From Aquificota bacterium (GTDB lineage: Bacteria > Aquificota > Aquificia > Aquificales > Hydrogenothermaceae), in contig JAADEU010000003.1 of assembly GCA_013153235.1 (NCBI GenBank), positions 1-13,729 of the forward strand: a stretch of DNA of 13,729 bases. The letters run 5' to 3'. Below the pieces are notes generated by a model, which worked only from the letters and a program-made list of their open reading frames with translations, did no database searches and was not told the origin of the DNA. Below, one piece after another: positions 7,961-13,709 of the stretch. The position numbers were made by a program, and so were the translations under genes. Position 1 is the first letter of the stretch. Each line of letters opens with the position of its first letter.

Positions 7961-9130
7961 ATGGAAAAAAGAAGCCGGTATTATCTCTTTGTGGGGATAA
8001 TACTGGCTGCACTGGCTTTCTCCTGCAGCTCCAAAAAGCCCCAGACAAAAGCCTACATAATAAAAAAGAAAGACAGGGCTTACATAATTATCAAAGAGGG
8101 CGACCAGAAAAAGATTATCAAAGTAGATAATATCTACGTCAGTGAAAAGGATATACCTGAACTTGACGAGGAAGACGAGAGAATACTCTTTGAGGAGTCC
8201 ATAAGAACAGGAATAAAAATCCCGGATAAACGGGATATCAGGAAGTACCTGTATTTCTATGGTGTCAGAAATAAAAGCTGGACGGAAAAAGCCCTAAACA
8301 GGGCAAACTTTTACCTGCCTATGATAAAGGCTGTTTTCAAAAAATACGGTATTCCTGAAGAACTTGCCTATCTGCCTGCTATAGAAAGCGCCTTTGACCC
8401 TTATGCCACGTCCCCTTCAGGGGCTGCAGGTCTATGGCAGTTTGTCAGGATAACAGGAAAAAGGTTTGGTCTAAAAATCAACAGTAAGGTGGATGAAAGA
8501 AGGGACCCATACAAGTCCACCGTTGCAGCTGCAAAATATCTGAAATACCTCTACAGGATGTTTGGCAGGTGGGACCTGGTTCTGGCTGCATATAACTGCG
8601 GTGAGGGATGTATCCAGAGGAGGATGAGAAGCTCAAATAACGATTTCTGGGACATCAAACACAGACTTCCCTCCCAGACCAGGGAGTACGTTCCAAGGTT
8701 TTTTGCCATGGTTCTTATAGCAAAAAATCCAAAGAAATTCGGTATAAAACTCCACAGGTCAAACATATACTACGTTGAAACAAAGAAAAACACCAGAACT
8801 GTATCACTGAAGAAGCTCAGCAAAGAGCTGGGTGTTGATTACGGCCTGCTCAGGAAATATAACGCCCATTTCAGAAAGGGTATAGCCTATGCAGGGTATA
8901 ACCTGAATGTGCCATTTAAGAATTATGCAAGGAAAAAAGTTAAGGTCAAAAAGGTCAGCTACAAGCTGAAATACCATTATGTGAAAAAAGGGGAAACCCT
9001 TTACAGAATCGCCAGAAAATACGGTGTCACAGTTGAAGAAATTAAAAAATTGAATAAAATAAAGGACAATCTGATAAAACCAGGAATGGTTTTAAAAATA
9101 CCATCAAAAGAGGTATCCCTGAATAAATGA
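7961..9130 (+). CDS. MltD-like membrane-bound lytic murein transglycosylase with LysM domain (lipoprotein)
   Basis: This is an envelope enzyme that cleaves peptidoglycan glycan strands with formation of 1,6-anhydro-muropeptides. The 389 residues begin with a basic start and hydrophobic signal (7-20) followed by AFSC, an acceptable but not ideal lipobox placing lipid on C22. A Lys-rich linker follows. The SLT domain covers about 118-255: IPEELAYLPAIESAF contains the catalytic Glu142, then SGAAGLWQF (153-161), and AAYNCGEG (209-216). A single C-terminal LysM domain (about 337-382, VKKGETLYRIARKYGVTVEE) should bind glycan; E. coli MltD carries more than one, so this is a shorter form. The ATG is two bases after the panD stop, with AAAGGA overlapping the panD end. 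Its stop shares ATGA with ispG. The function is well supported; the cell role (growth or pilus/secretion assembly) is inference. Confidence 0.9.
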   Translation: MEKRSRYYLFVGIILAALAFSCSSKKPQTKAYIIKKKDRAYIIIKEGDQKKIIKVDNIYVSEKDIPELDEEDERILFEESIRTGIKIPDKRDIRKYLYFYGVRNKSWTEKALNRANFYLPMIKAVFKKYGIPEELAYLPAIESAFDPYATSPSGAAGLWQFVRITGKRFGLKINSKVDERRDPYKSTVAAAKYLKYLYRMFGRWDLVLAAYNCGEGCIQRRMRSSNNDFWDIKHRLPSQTREYVPRFFAMVLIAKNPKKFGIKLHRSNIYYVETKKNTRTVSLKKLSKELGVDYGLLRKYNAHFRKGIAYAGYNLNVPFKNYARKKVKVKKVSYKLKYHYVKKGETLYRIARKYGVTVEEIKKLNKIKDNLIKPGMVLKIPSKEVSLNK

Positions 9131-10191
9131 TAAAAAGAAGAAAAACCCGGCCGGTATACGTTGGAGATGTTAAGATAGGGGATGATGCCCCTGTTATAGT
9201 TCAGTCAATGACAGATACCAAAACCCACGATATAGAGGCAACCCTTGACCAGATAAACAGGCTGTATCAGGCAGGATGTGAGATAGTCAGGGTTGCAGCA
9301 CCTACAGAAAAAGACGCACTTGCCCTTTCGGAAATCGTAAAAAGGAGTCCTATTCCTGTAATTGCCGATATACACTTTTCCCCCAGAATTGCCTTTATTG
9401 CCCTTGAAAGTGGCATCCACGGTATAAGGCTGAACCCGGGAAATATAAACGATGAAGGGAAAATAAGGGAAATACTGGAAGAATGCAAAAAAAGAAACAT
9501 AGCGGTTAGACTTGGGGTAAATTCAGGTTCCCTTGAGGAAAAACTCCTTGAAAAATACGGCTATCCTACAGGGGAGGCTCTTGCCGAAAGTGCCCTGAAC
9601 TGGTCTGAGTTTTTTGAAAAGGTGGGATTTAAGAATTTCAAGGTGTCCATCAAAGGCTCAGATGTTCTCCAGAACATAGAAGCAAACAAAATATTCGCAG
9701 AAAAAACTGACATTCCCCTCCATATTGGAATAACCGAAGCCGGACCAGCCGGTAAAGGCTCTGTGAAGTCTGCCGTAGGTCTTGGGATACTGCTTTACAT
9801 GGGAATAGGGGACACAATGAGGGTTTCCCTGACAGCCGACCCTGTGGAAGAGGTTAAGGTTGCCTACCAGATTCTCCAGTCCCTCGGGCTCAGAAGAAGG
9901 GGAATTGAGATTATATCCTGTCCAACCTGCGGCAGAATAGAGGTAAACCTTCCTGAAGTTGTCAAAAAAGTAGAGGAGAAACTTGAAGGGGAAACACTCC
10001 CTGTAAAAGTGGCAATAATGGGATGTGTTGTGAATGCGATTGGCGAGGCAAGGGAGGCTGACATAGGTCTTGCCTGTGGAAACAAATCTGCAATACTGTT
10101 TAAACACGGACAGCCTGTGAAAAGGGTTTCTGAAGAAGAAATGGTAGACGAACTGCTGAAGGAAATAAAAAGTATGAAAGCGGAGAAATAA
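9127..10191 (+). CDS. ispG: 4-hydroxy-3-methylbut-2-enyl diphosphate synthase (IspG/GcpE)
   Basis: IspG is a [4Fe-4S] enzyme that reduces methylerythritol cyclodiphosphate to HMBPP, the penultimate step of the MEP isoprenoid pathway. The 354 residues have the short bacterial form: a TIM barrel (about 1-255) and an iron-sulfur domain. Visible signatures are VIVQSMTDTKTHD (23-35), RVAAPTEKDA (55-64), IRLNPGNI (100-107), and the cluster ligands C265 and C268 in SCPTCGR and C300 in MGCVVNAIGEARE, with E307 as the conserved glutamate. The ATG overlaps the transglycosylase stop (ATGA), and the stop is followed immediately by the next ATG. The polyprenyl synthase three genes upstream uses the end product of this pathway. 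Confidence 0.97.
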   Translation: MIKRRKTRPVYVGDVKIGDDAPVIVQSMTDTKTHDIEATLDQINRLYQAGCEIVRVAAPTEKDALALSEIVKRSPIPVIADIHFSPRIAFIALESGIHGIRLNPGNINDEGKIREILEECKKRNIAVRLGVNSGSLEEKLLEKYGYPTGEALAESALNWSEFFEKVGFKNFKVSIKGSDVLQNIEANKIFAEKTDIPLHIGITEAGPAGKGSVKSAVGLGILLYMGIGDTMRVSLTADPVEEVKVAYQILQSLGLRRRGIEIISCPTCGRIEVNLPEVVKKVEEKLEGETLPVKVAIMGCVVNAIGEAREADIGLACGNKSAILFKHGQPVKRVSEEEMVDELLKEIKSMKAEK

Positions 10192-10512
10192 ATGGAGCAG
10201 CAGCTTGAGATAAAACTGAGCGGCGTTGCAGTTGATGTTTTGTCTGAGGAATGGCAGGAAGAGGATGTTCTCCAGAAAACCCCTGTGGTTCTTGAAAAGG
10301 TTTCCAAAAGAAAAGGTGGATTTACACTCCATATGCGTTCACCGTACGAAAATATAGAATGGTACTTTTCTAAAGGACTGACCCTGTTTAAAAAAATCAA
10401 TGGACCACAGGGCAGTTTCCTCAGGATTGAACATGAAGACGGGCAGTACTGGGTAGACCTGCCCCTCAATAAACAGCTTCTTGATTTTCTGAAAGAGTTT
10501 ATGGAGGAGTAA
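10192..10512 (+). CDS. Conserved-context protein of unknown function (106 aa)
   Basis: I do not recognise this family. The ATG follows the ispG TAA with no gap, GGAG lies seven bases or so before it, and its own stop abuts the argB ATG, so translation is probably coupled on both sides. The 106 residues are soluble-looking, with no signal or membrane segment, and are rich in Glu, Lys and aromatic residues. An acidic N-terminal part (SEEWQEEDVLQ, 18-28) is followed by alternating hydrophobic/polar segments suggesting a small beta-rich domain (FTLHMRS, IEWYFSK, FLRIEHEDGQYWVDL) and a C-terminal helix ending in KEFMEE. There are no cysteines or metal-like clusters. Base composition and codon use match its neighbours, so it looks like a resident gene. 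No function can be assigned. Confidence 0.8.
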   Translation: MEQQLEIKLSGVAVDVLSEEWQEEDVLQKTPVVLEKVSKRKGGFTLHMRSPYENIEWYFSKGLTLFKKINGPQGSFLRIEHEDGQYWVDLPLNKQLLDFLKEFMEE

Positions 10513-11412
10513 ATGGAGAGGCTGATTGAAAAAGCAGAAACCTTAATGGAAGCACTTCCGTTTATCACAAAATTCAGGGGAAAAACATTTGTCATAAAAT
10601 ACGGTGGAAATGCAATGGCAAAAGCCGACCTGAAGGCGGCATTTGCACAGGACATACTTATGCTCAAATACATAGGGATAAACCCTGTGATAGTCCACGG
10701 AGGTGGTCCACAGATAGGGGAAGTCCTGAAAAGGATGGGACTGGAAAGTAAGTTTGTAGGCGGACTGAGGGTAACAGACAGGCAGACAATGGAAGTTGTT
10801 GAGATGGTACTCGGGGGTCTTGTTAATAAAAACATCGTGATGCTTATAAACCAGTACGCAGGGGGTCATATCAGGGCTGTTGGTCTGACGGGTAAAGACG
10901 GAGGCCTTATCAGGGCAAGGAAACTGGATGCAGAGGAGTACTTCAGGCAGATGGGGGATTTCAGACCTACAGAGCTTCTGGATTTAGGGCATGTTGGTGA
11001 GGTTGAGTTTGTGGATGTTCAGATACTCAAACACCTTGAGGAGGATAACTACATACCTGTGATAGCCCCTATCGGGTTTGACAGAAATGGAAATGCGTAC
11101 AACATAAATGCAGATTTTGTTGCCTCTGCAATAGCAGGGGCCTTGAAGGCGGAGAAAGCAATTTTCCTGACGGATATAGAGGGTCTTAAAGATGAAAACG
11201 GAAACACCATATCCTCAATAAACGTCCAGCAGATAAACAGAATGATAGAAGAAGGGGTAATAAAGGGTGGAATGATACCCAAAGTAAAAGCCTGTATACA
11301 GGCACTGGAGCAGGGTGTCAAAAAAGCCCACATACTTGATGGAAGGGTGCCCCACTGCGTCCTTCTGGAAATCTTCACATCTGAAGGCATCGGGACAGAG
11401 ATAGTGTCCTGA
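10513..11412 (+). CDS. argB: N-acetylglutamate kinase, arginine-sensitive hexameric type (ArgB)
   Basis: ArgB phosphorylates N-acetyl-L-glutamate in the second step of arginine biosynthesis. The 299 residues contain FVIKYGGNAM with catalytic K29, VHGGGPQI (61-68), the GLRVTD block (84-89), NINADFVASAIAGAL (197-211), FLTDIEGLKDENG (218-230) and GGMIPKVKA with K257. The extra N-terminal helix (about 1-22) and the C-terminal HILDGRVPHCVLLEIFTSEGIGTEI are hallmarks of the hexameric, arginine-inhibited class (Thermotoga and Pseudomonas type, about 280-300 residues) rather than the 258-residue dimeric E. coli enzyme. It is therefore probably the feedback-controlled step in this organism. It is the last gene of the operon and starts immediately after the upstream stop. 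A hairpin begins just before its TGA. Confidence 0.97.
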   Translation: MERLIEKAETLMEALPFITKFRGKTFVIKYGGNAMAKADLKAAFAQDILMLKYIGINPVIVHGGGPQIGEVLKRMGLESKFVGGLRVTDRQTMEVVEMVLGGLVNKNIVMLINQYAGGHIRAVGLTGKDGGLIRARKLDAEEYFRQMGDFRPTELLDLGHVGEVEFVDVQILKHLEEDNYIPVIAPIGFDRNGNAYNINADFVASAIAGALKAEKAIFLTDIEGLKDENGNTISSINVQQINRMIEEGVIKGGMIPKVKACIQALEQGVKKAHILDGRVPHCVLLEIFTSEGIGTEIVS

Positions 11413-11479
11413 AAGGTCTGTTAACTAGATTACGGATGTCCGCACTTAACTTTTCAGGAATAAGATTTTAATTTTATCC
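11407..11479 (+). terminator. Imperfect hairpin and T-rich tail after argB, possible operon terminator
   Basis: TCCTGAAA at 11407-11414 pairs perfectly with TTTCAGGA at 11452-11459. Inside it GTTAA (11420-11424) can pair with TTAAC (11446-11450), and CGG (11433-11435) with CCG (11440-11442). A T-rich run follows at 11465-11479. The arms enclose the argB TGA. The stem has internal loops and the tail is not a clean T-run, so it is weaker than a textbook intrinsic terminator. The same region (about 11450-11500) must also contain the start signals of the next gene; I see no clear -35/-10 pair there. Confidence 0.4.
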
Positions 11480-11507
11480 TTAGATAGAAAAATCTGGAGA
11501 AGCCGTT

Positions 11508-11987
11508 ATGGCAAGTAGAAAACTTGAAGACCTTCATCCTGTAACCCGTGAAAAAGCAAGACAGTTTCTGGAGCTTGCCCAGGAAGAGGGAATAGATGTG
11601 CTCATATACTGTACCTACCGTTCACCTGAAGAGCAGGAAATCCTGTATATGCAGGGAAGACTGGAAAAATTTGGTATTACACTTGAGGAACTGAACCAGA
11701 AAAGAAAAGAGCTTGGCCTATGGCAGTTAACAGAAAAAGAGGCCAGAAGAAAGGTTACCTATGCAAGAGCATGGCAGTCATTTCACCAGTACGGCTTTGC
11801 ATTTGATTGTGTCCCACTTGCAGGTGGAAAGGCAGACTGGAACAACAGGGAAGCCTATCAGAGACTTGGGGAAATTGGCGAGAAAGTAGGACTGGAATGG
11901 GCCGGAAACTGGAAAAGATTCAGAGAATATCCACACTTTCAGGACACAGATACGTATATGAAGGTCGTAAAAAAAGGGAAAATATAA
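11508..11987 (+). CDS. M15-family peptidase, phage endolysin-like (L-alanyl-D-glutamate or D-Ala-D-Ala type)
   Basis: This is a small zinc peptidase predicted to cut peptidoglycan cross-links or stem peptides. The 159 residues form a single peptidase domain with no signal peptide or wall-binding domain, as expected of a phage endolysin released by a holin. YCTYRSPEEQ (34-43) is the usual first block. SFHQYGFAFD (91-100) supplies zinc ligands H93 and D100, and EYPHFQ (140-145) supplies H143 with a nearby acidic base. GGAGA at 11496-11500 lies seven bases before the ATG. It begins 95 bases after argB and is followed after five bases by a membrane protein gene. Its base composition is still like the core genes. 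A host VanY/DdpX-like peptidase is possible, but the phage D gene less than 1 kb away favours an endolysin. Confidence 0.85.
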   Translation: MASRKLEDLHPVTREKARQFLELAQEEGIDVLIYCTYRSPEEQEILYMQGRLEKFGITLEELNQKRKELGLWQLTEKEARRKVTYARAWQSFHQYGFAFDCVPLAGGKADWNNREAYQRLGEIGEKVGLEWAGNWKRFREYPHFQDTDTYMKVVKKGKI

Positions 11988-11992
11988 GTTTT

Positions 11993-12268
11993 ATGGGATA
12001 TTTAAGAGGAATCTTTGCTTTGGGAATATTTTTTCTATTGGCTCCGTTGTTCTTGTTTAGCACAGGAATCGTTTTAGTTTTTCTGTGGTCTGTTGTCGGT
12101 TCTGTTTTGCCATTTATTCTTTATGTTTCTGTTTTCTGTTTTATGGCGATTCTTTTAATTGGATTAATGCTTGCAATAAGTGAGATTCGTAAAAATAAAA
12201 AGTTCACAGAGAGATTTAAAACCTACAAATACAACCGTATTCCTTCCCACTTTTATCTGTATAAATAA
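11993..12268 (+). CDS. Small membrane protein, holin candidate (91 aa)
   Basis: The family is not recognised. From ATG at 11993 the product has 91 residues: a very hydrophobic stretch from about 6 to 66 that can form two or three membrane helices (breaks near residues 23-24 and 42), followed by a strongly basic C-terminal tail (RKNKKFTERFKTYKYNR). Size, helix count and charged tail are what many phage holins have, and it begins five bases after a putative endolysin stop; holin is therefore a reasonable inference, not a demonstrated identity. The ribosome binding site is weak (AGGG about 14 bases upstream), so translation may depend on coupling to the endolysin gene. The frame stays open upstream into the endolysin gene, but that extension would be hydrophilic out-of-frame sequence, so the internal ATG is preferred. 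Confidence 0.6.
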   Translation: MGYLRGIFALGIFFLLAPLFLFSTGIVLVFLWSVVGSVLPFILYVSVFCFMAILLIGLMLAISEIRKNKKFTERFKTYKYNRIPSHFYLYK

Positions 12269-12279
12269 AGCCTGCTTAT

Positions 12280-12465
12280 ATGGAGTGTCAAAAACCTGTT
12301 ATTCCAGAGAAACCAGGGTTTCAGCCTTACCAAATTTTCCGTGTCCAGTTTGAGGGAAAATACTATTATTGTGCAGATGTAGAGAATGCAAGGATAATAG
12401 GTGAGAACTGGTTGAGATATAAGAACTGGTGTGAGAGCTTAGAAAACACTTTTAAACAATCCTAA
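12280..12465 (+). CDS. Small protein of unknown function at the end of the lysis-like cassette (61 aa)
   Basis: The product has 61 residues starting at ATG 12280, 11 bases after the membrane protein stop. It has no membrane segment. A proline-rich start (KPVIPEKPGF, 5-14) leads into an amphipathic beta-like segment (IFRVQFEGKYYY) and a helical, Trp-containing C-terminus (ARIIGENWLRYKNWCESLE, 37-55). Three cysteines are present (C3, C31, C51). There is no clear ribosome binding site, which lowers confidence, but the amino-acid pattern looks protein-like rather than random. Its TAA (12463-12465) lies within the left arm of an 11-base inverted repeat. It could be a phage accessory or lysis-related protein, by position only. 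Confidence 0.5.
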   Translation: MECQKPVIPEKPGFQPYQIFRVQFEGKYYYCADVENARIIGENWLRYKNWCESLENTFKQS

Positions 12466-12527
12466 ACTGTCCCAATTTTTTGGACAAACTGAAAATCAGT
12501 TTTTTAATGTGTCTGGGACAGTTTTTT
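12464..12527. repeat. 11-base perfect inverted repeat with nested hairpin and T-tracts
   Basis: AAACTGTCCCA (12464-12474) and TGGGACAGTTT (12514-12524) are exact reverse complements around a 39-base interior, followed by T-run 12522-12527. Inside, AAACTGA (12486-12492) and TCAGTTT (12496-12502) form a second seven-pair hairpin with an AAA loop and trailing Ts. A third pairing, TGTCC (12468-12472) with GGACA (12482-12486), competes with the outer one. Lying directly after the stop of a plus-strand gene and between convergent genes, it could work as a transcription terminator. The long perfect arms beginning with the same TGTCCCA motif as the other repeats here could instead be a small mobile-element end. 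Confidence 0.6.
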
Positions 12528-12561
12528 GGTTATTGAGTATCAACGGTTTGTGAAAGTGGGG

Positions 12562-12604
12562 GTGTCCCATTTTTTTGGTATAATTTCCAATTTTTTTGGG
12601 ACAC
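12562..12604. repeat. 8-base inverted repeat GTGTCCCA/TGGGACAC
   Basis: GTGTCCCA (12562-12569) and TGGGACAC (12597-12604) are perfect reverse complements. The interior carries a seven-T run beside each arm, and the short inverted pair GG/CC surrounds TATAATTT. The 43-base unit resembles the 61-base inverted repeat to its left in its arm sequence but not its interior, so the two are not simple duplicates. It may be a hairpin, a paired protein-binding site or a degenerate element end. Confidence 0.6.
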
Positions 12605-12610
12605 TATTTC

Positions 12611-12650
12611 GGGAAATACAGGGAAATATAGGGATATTTCGGGATATTGA
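12611..12650. repeat. Four-unit array with exact 10-base period (GGGAAATA/GGGATATT)
   Basis: Units start with GGGA at 12611, 12621, 12631 and 12641 with no spacing error: two GGGAAATA units then two GGGATATT units. The array overlaps two short palindromes, TATTTC-GG-GAAATA (12605-12618) and AATAT-AGGG-ATATT (12625-12638). A period close to one helical turn places every GGG on the same face of the DNA, as expected for cooperative protein binding. It lies in the gene-free block between convergent genes. No binding protein is identifiable here. Confidence 0.65.
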
Positions 12651-12728
12651 TAGTTCTTGCTTATGCGGAAAATATAATTTGTGTAATGCTTAGGGTGTCC
12701 CATTTTTTGGACAAAAGTGTCCCATTTA

Positions 12729-13709
12729 TTAGAATACTTTTCTTATTTGTAGTGAAGTAGTGTATCCTTGTTGTCCTATTGTATGTGTGGAGCCTTCTAT
12801 AAAGTATTTACCTGAAAATTTATCCCCTAAATCAAGCTCTATAGTTGCTCCTGCTACAAGTAAGGGATTTCCTTCAACTGTTATAGTTCCTGATTGTTTA
12901 AATCTATTTTTTTGTTTTAACATTGATATGGCAAGCTTTTTGGCTTCTTCTGTGTTTTCTACTTTTTGATTTATTTTTAAGATTTCTCCTATTTCTATAT
13001 CTGGATCTATATATTCGTATTTGAAATCTTTATTTTCTTTTGGGTCATGGTAGTAAACAATCGCTCCTTTGTAAATCTTTGCAGTGTTATCGTCTAAATC
13101 ACAATCTATAAGGTCTGTTTCTTTGAATGTTTCTATAGGTGCTTGATTTTCAAGTTCTTCTTGCTGTATGAAAAAGAGTTTATCTGGGGTTATTTTTTGG
13201 AAGTATCCGTATTTTTTCGCAAGTTTTTCTATAAACTGGCTATCTGTTTCGTTTTGCTGGAGTATGTTTTTTATTTGTAGGTCTTGTGTTTGTTTTATTA
13301 CTGGTGTAAGACTGTTTTCAGCCCCTATTTGTGAAATTATTTGAGATAAACTTGTATTTTGAAAGGTTCTACTTTTTTTAGTTGTCTTTATTGTTGATTT
13401 TTTAACGATAGATAATGCTTTTATTGTTGCTGTATAGAGTTTTCTTTTAAAGTTATCTCTTTTGAATATTCCGCAGTAAGTATATTCTCCAGATTTAAGG
13501 TGTTTTATGTAAAGTTTTATTTCTAAATCTGGTGTTGGAAATGAACTTGTTGTAAATTCTTTATCTGAGTTGTCTAAAACTATTGATAAGTCATTTACTG
13601 CTGATACATTGTCGGTGTATCTAATTTCTAATATATAAGGTCGCAAATCTTTTGTTATGTCCTTTCCTTCAAAATATAAAACAAAATCTGGTATTACTGG
13701 CGTTTCCAT
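12729..13709 (-). CDS. Phage late control gene D family protein (baseplate hub, gpD/VgrG-N-like)
   Basis: Members of this family form the central hub of contractile phage tails, structurally related to T4 gp27 and the N-terminal part of VgrG; P2 gpD and Mu-like hub proteins belong here. The 326 residues have normal family length. The motif QNETDSQFIEKLAKKYGY (152-169) is the typical NETD-F-LA-GY signature. The C-terminal FSGKYFIEGSTHTI (298-311) matches the usual ending, in which a ligand-like loop is followed by a GY-T-L strand. The ATG at 13707-13709 has AGAGGA about 11 bases upstream. Sampled composition is near 30% G+C, with many Lys, Ile and Gln, unlike the core operon. The frame is intact. 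It reads leftward and its stop lies within the TGTCCCA repeat block. A tailocin is as compatible as a prophage, since head genes are not visible. Confidence 0.88.
   Translation of the reverse strand: METPVIPDFVLYFEGKDITKDLRPYILEIRYTDNVSAVNDLSIVLDNSDKEFTTSSFPTPDLEIKLYIKHLKSGEYTYCGIFKRDNFKRKLYTATIKALSIVKKSTIKTTKKSRTFQNTSLSQIISQIGAENSLTPVIKQTQDLQIKNILQQNETDSQFIEKLAKKYGYFQKITPDKLFFIQQEELENQAPIETFKETDLIDCDLDDNTAKIYKGAIVYYHDPKENKDFKYEYIDPDIEIGEILKINQKVENTEEAKKLAISMLKQKNRFKQSGTITVEGNPLLVAGATIELDLGDKFSGKYFIEGSTHTIGQQGYTTSLQIRKVF

Larger units (their letters stand above)
12468..12733. repeat. Cluster of six TGTCCCA repeats with T-tracts
   Basis: TGTCCCA occurs on the plus strand at 12468, 12563, 12696 and 12718, and inverted (TGGGACA) at 12514-12520 and 12597-12603. 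Five of the six lie next to a run of five to seven Ts or As. Three plus copies share the fuller form TGTCCCA(A)TTTTTTGG, two of them ending in GGACA (12468-12486 and 12696-12713). The last two plus copies are exactly 22 bases apart. The last copy runs into the stop codon of the phage D gene. Apart from these repeats and the GGG array I see no gene in the 263 bases from 12466 to 12728. Their function is unknown; transposase-binding ends, regulator sites or bidirectional terminators are all possible. Confidence 0.75.

Noticed and set aside
9658..10835. Long open frames on the minus strand (224 and 323 codons) opposite ispG, the 106-residue gene and argB
   Set aside because: They lie entirely antisense to well-supported genes, are Ser/Phe/Cys-rich in the way mirror frames are, and show no motif or ribosome binding site.
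11807..11992. N-terminal extension of the small membrane protein from an upstream ATG at 11807
   Set aside because: The extension would lie in a second frame of the endolysin gene and reads as Arg/Trp/Gly-rich out-of-frame sequence; the ATG at 11993 precedes the hydrophobic region directly.
12579..12584. TATAAT as a plus-strand promoter -10 element
   Set aside because: The sequence at -35 distance is G-rich (GTGGGG) with no match, and no plus-strand gene follows.
12466..12728. CRISPR array made of the TGTCCCA repeats
   Set aside because: Repeats are short, occur in both orientations and have irregular spacing (22 to 133 bases); there are no uniform spacers and no cas genes.
12464..12733. 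Complete insertion sequence
   Set aside because: No transposase-sized frame lies between or beside the repeats inside the window; only element ends could be present.
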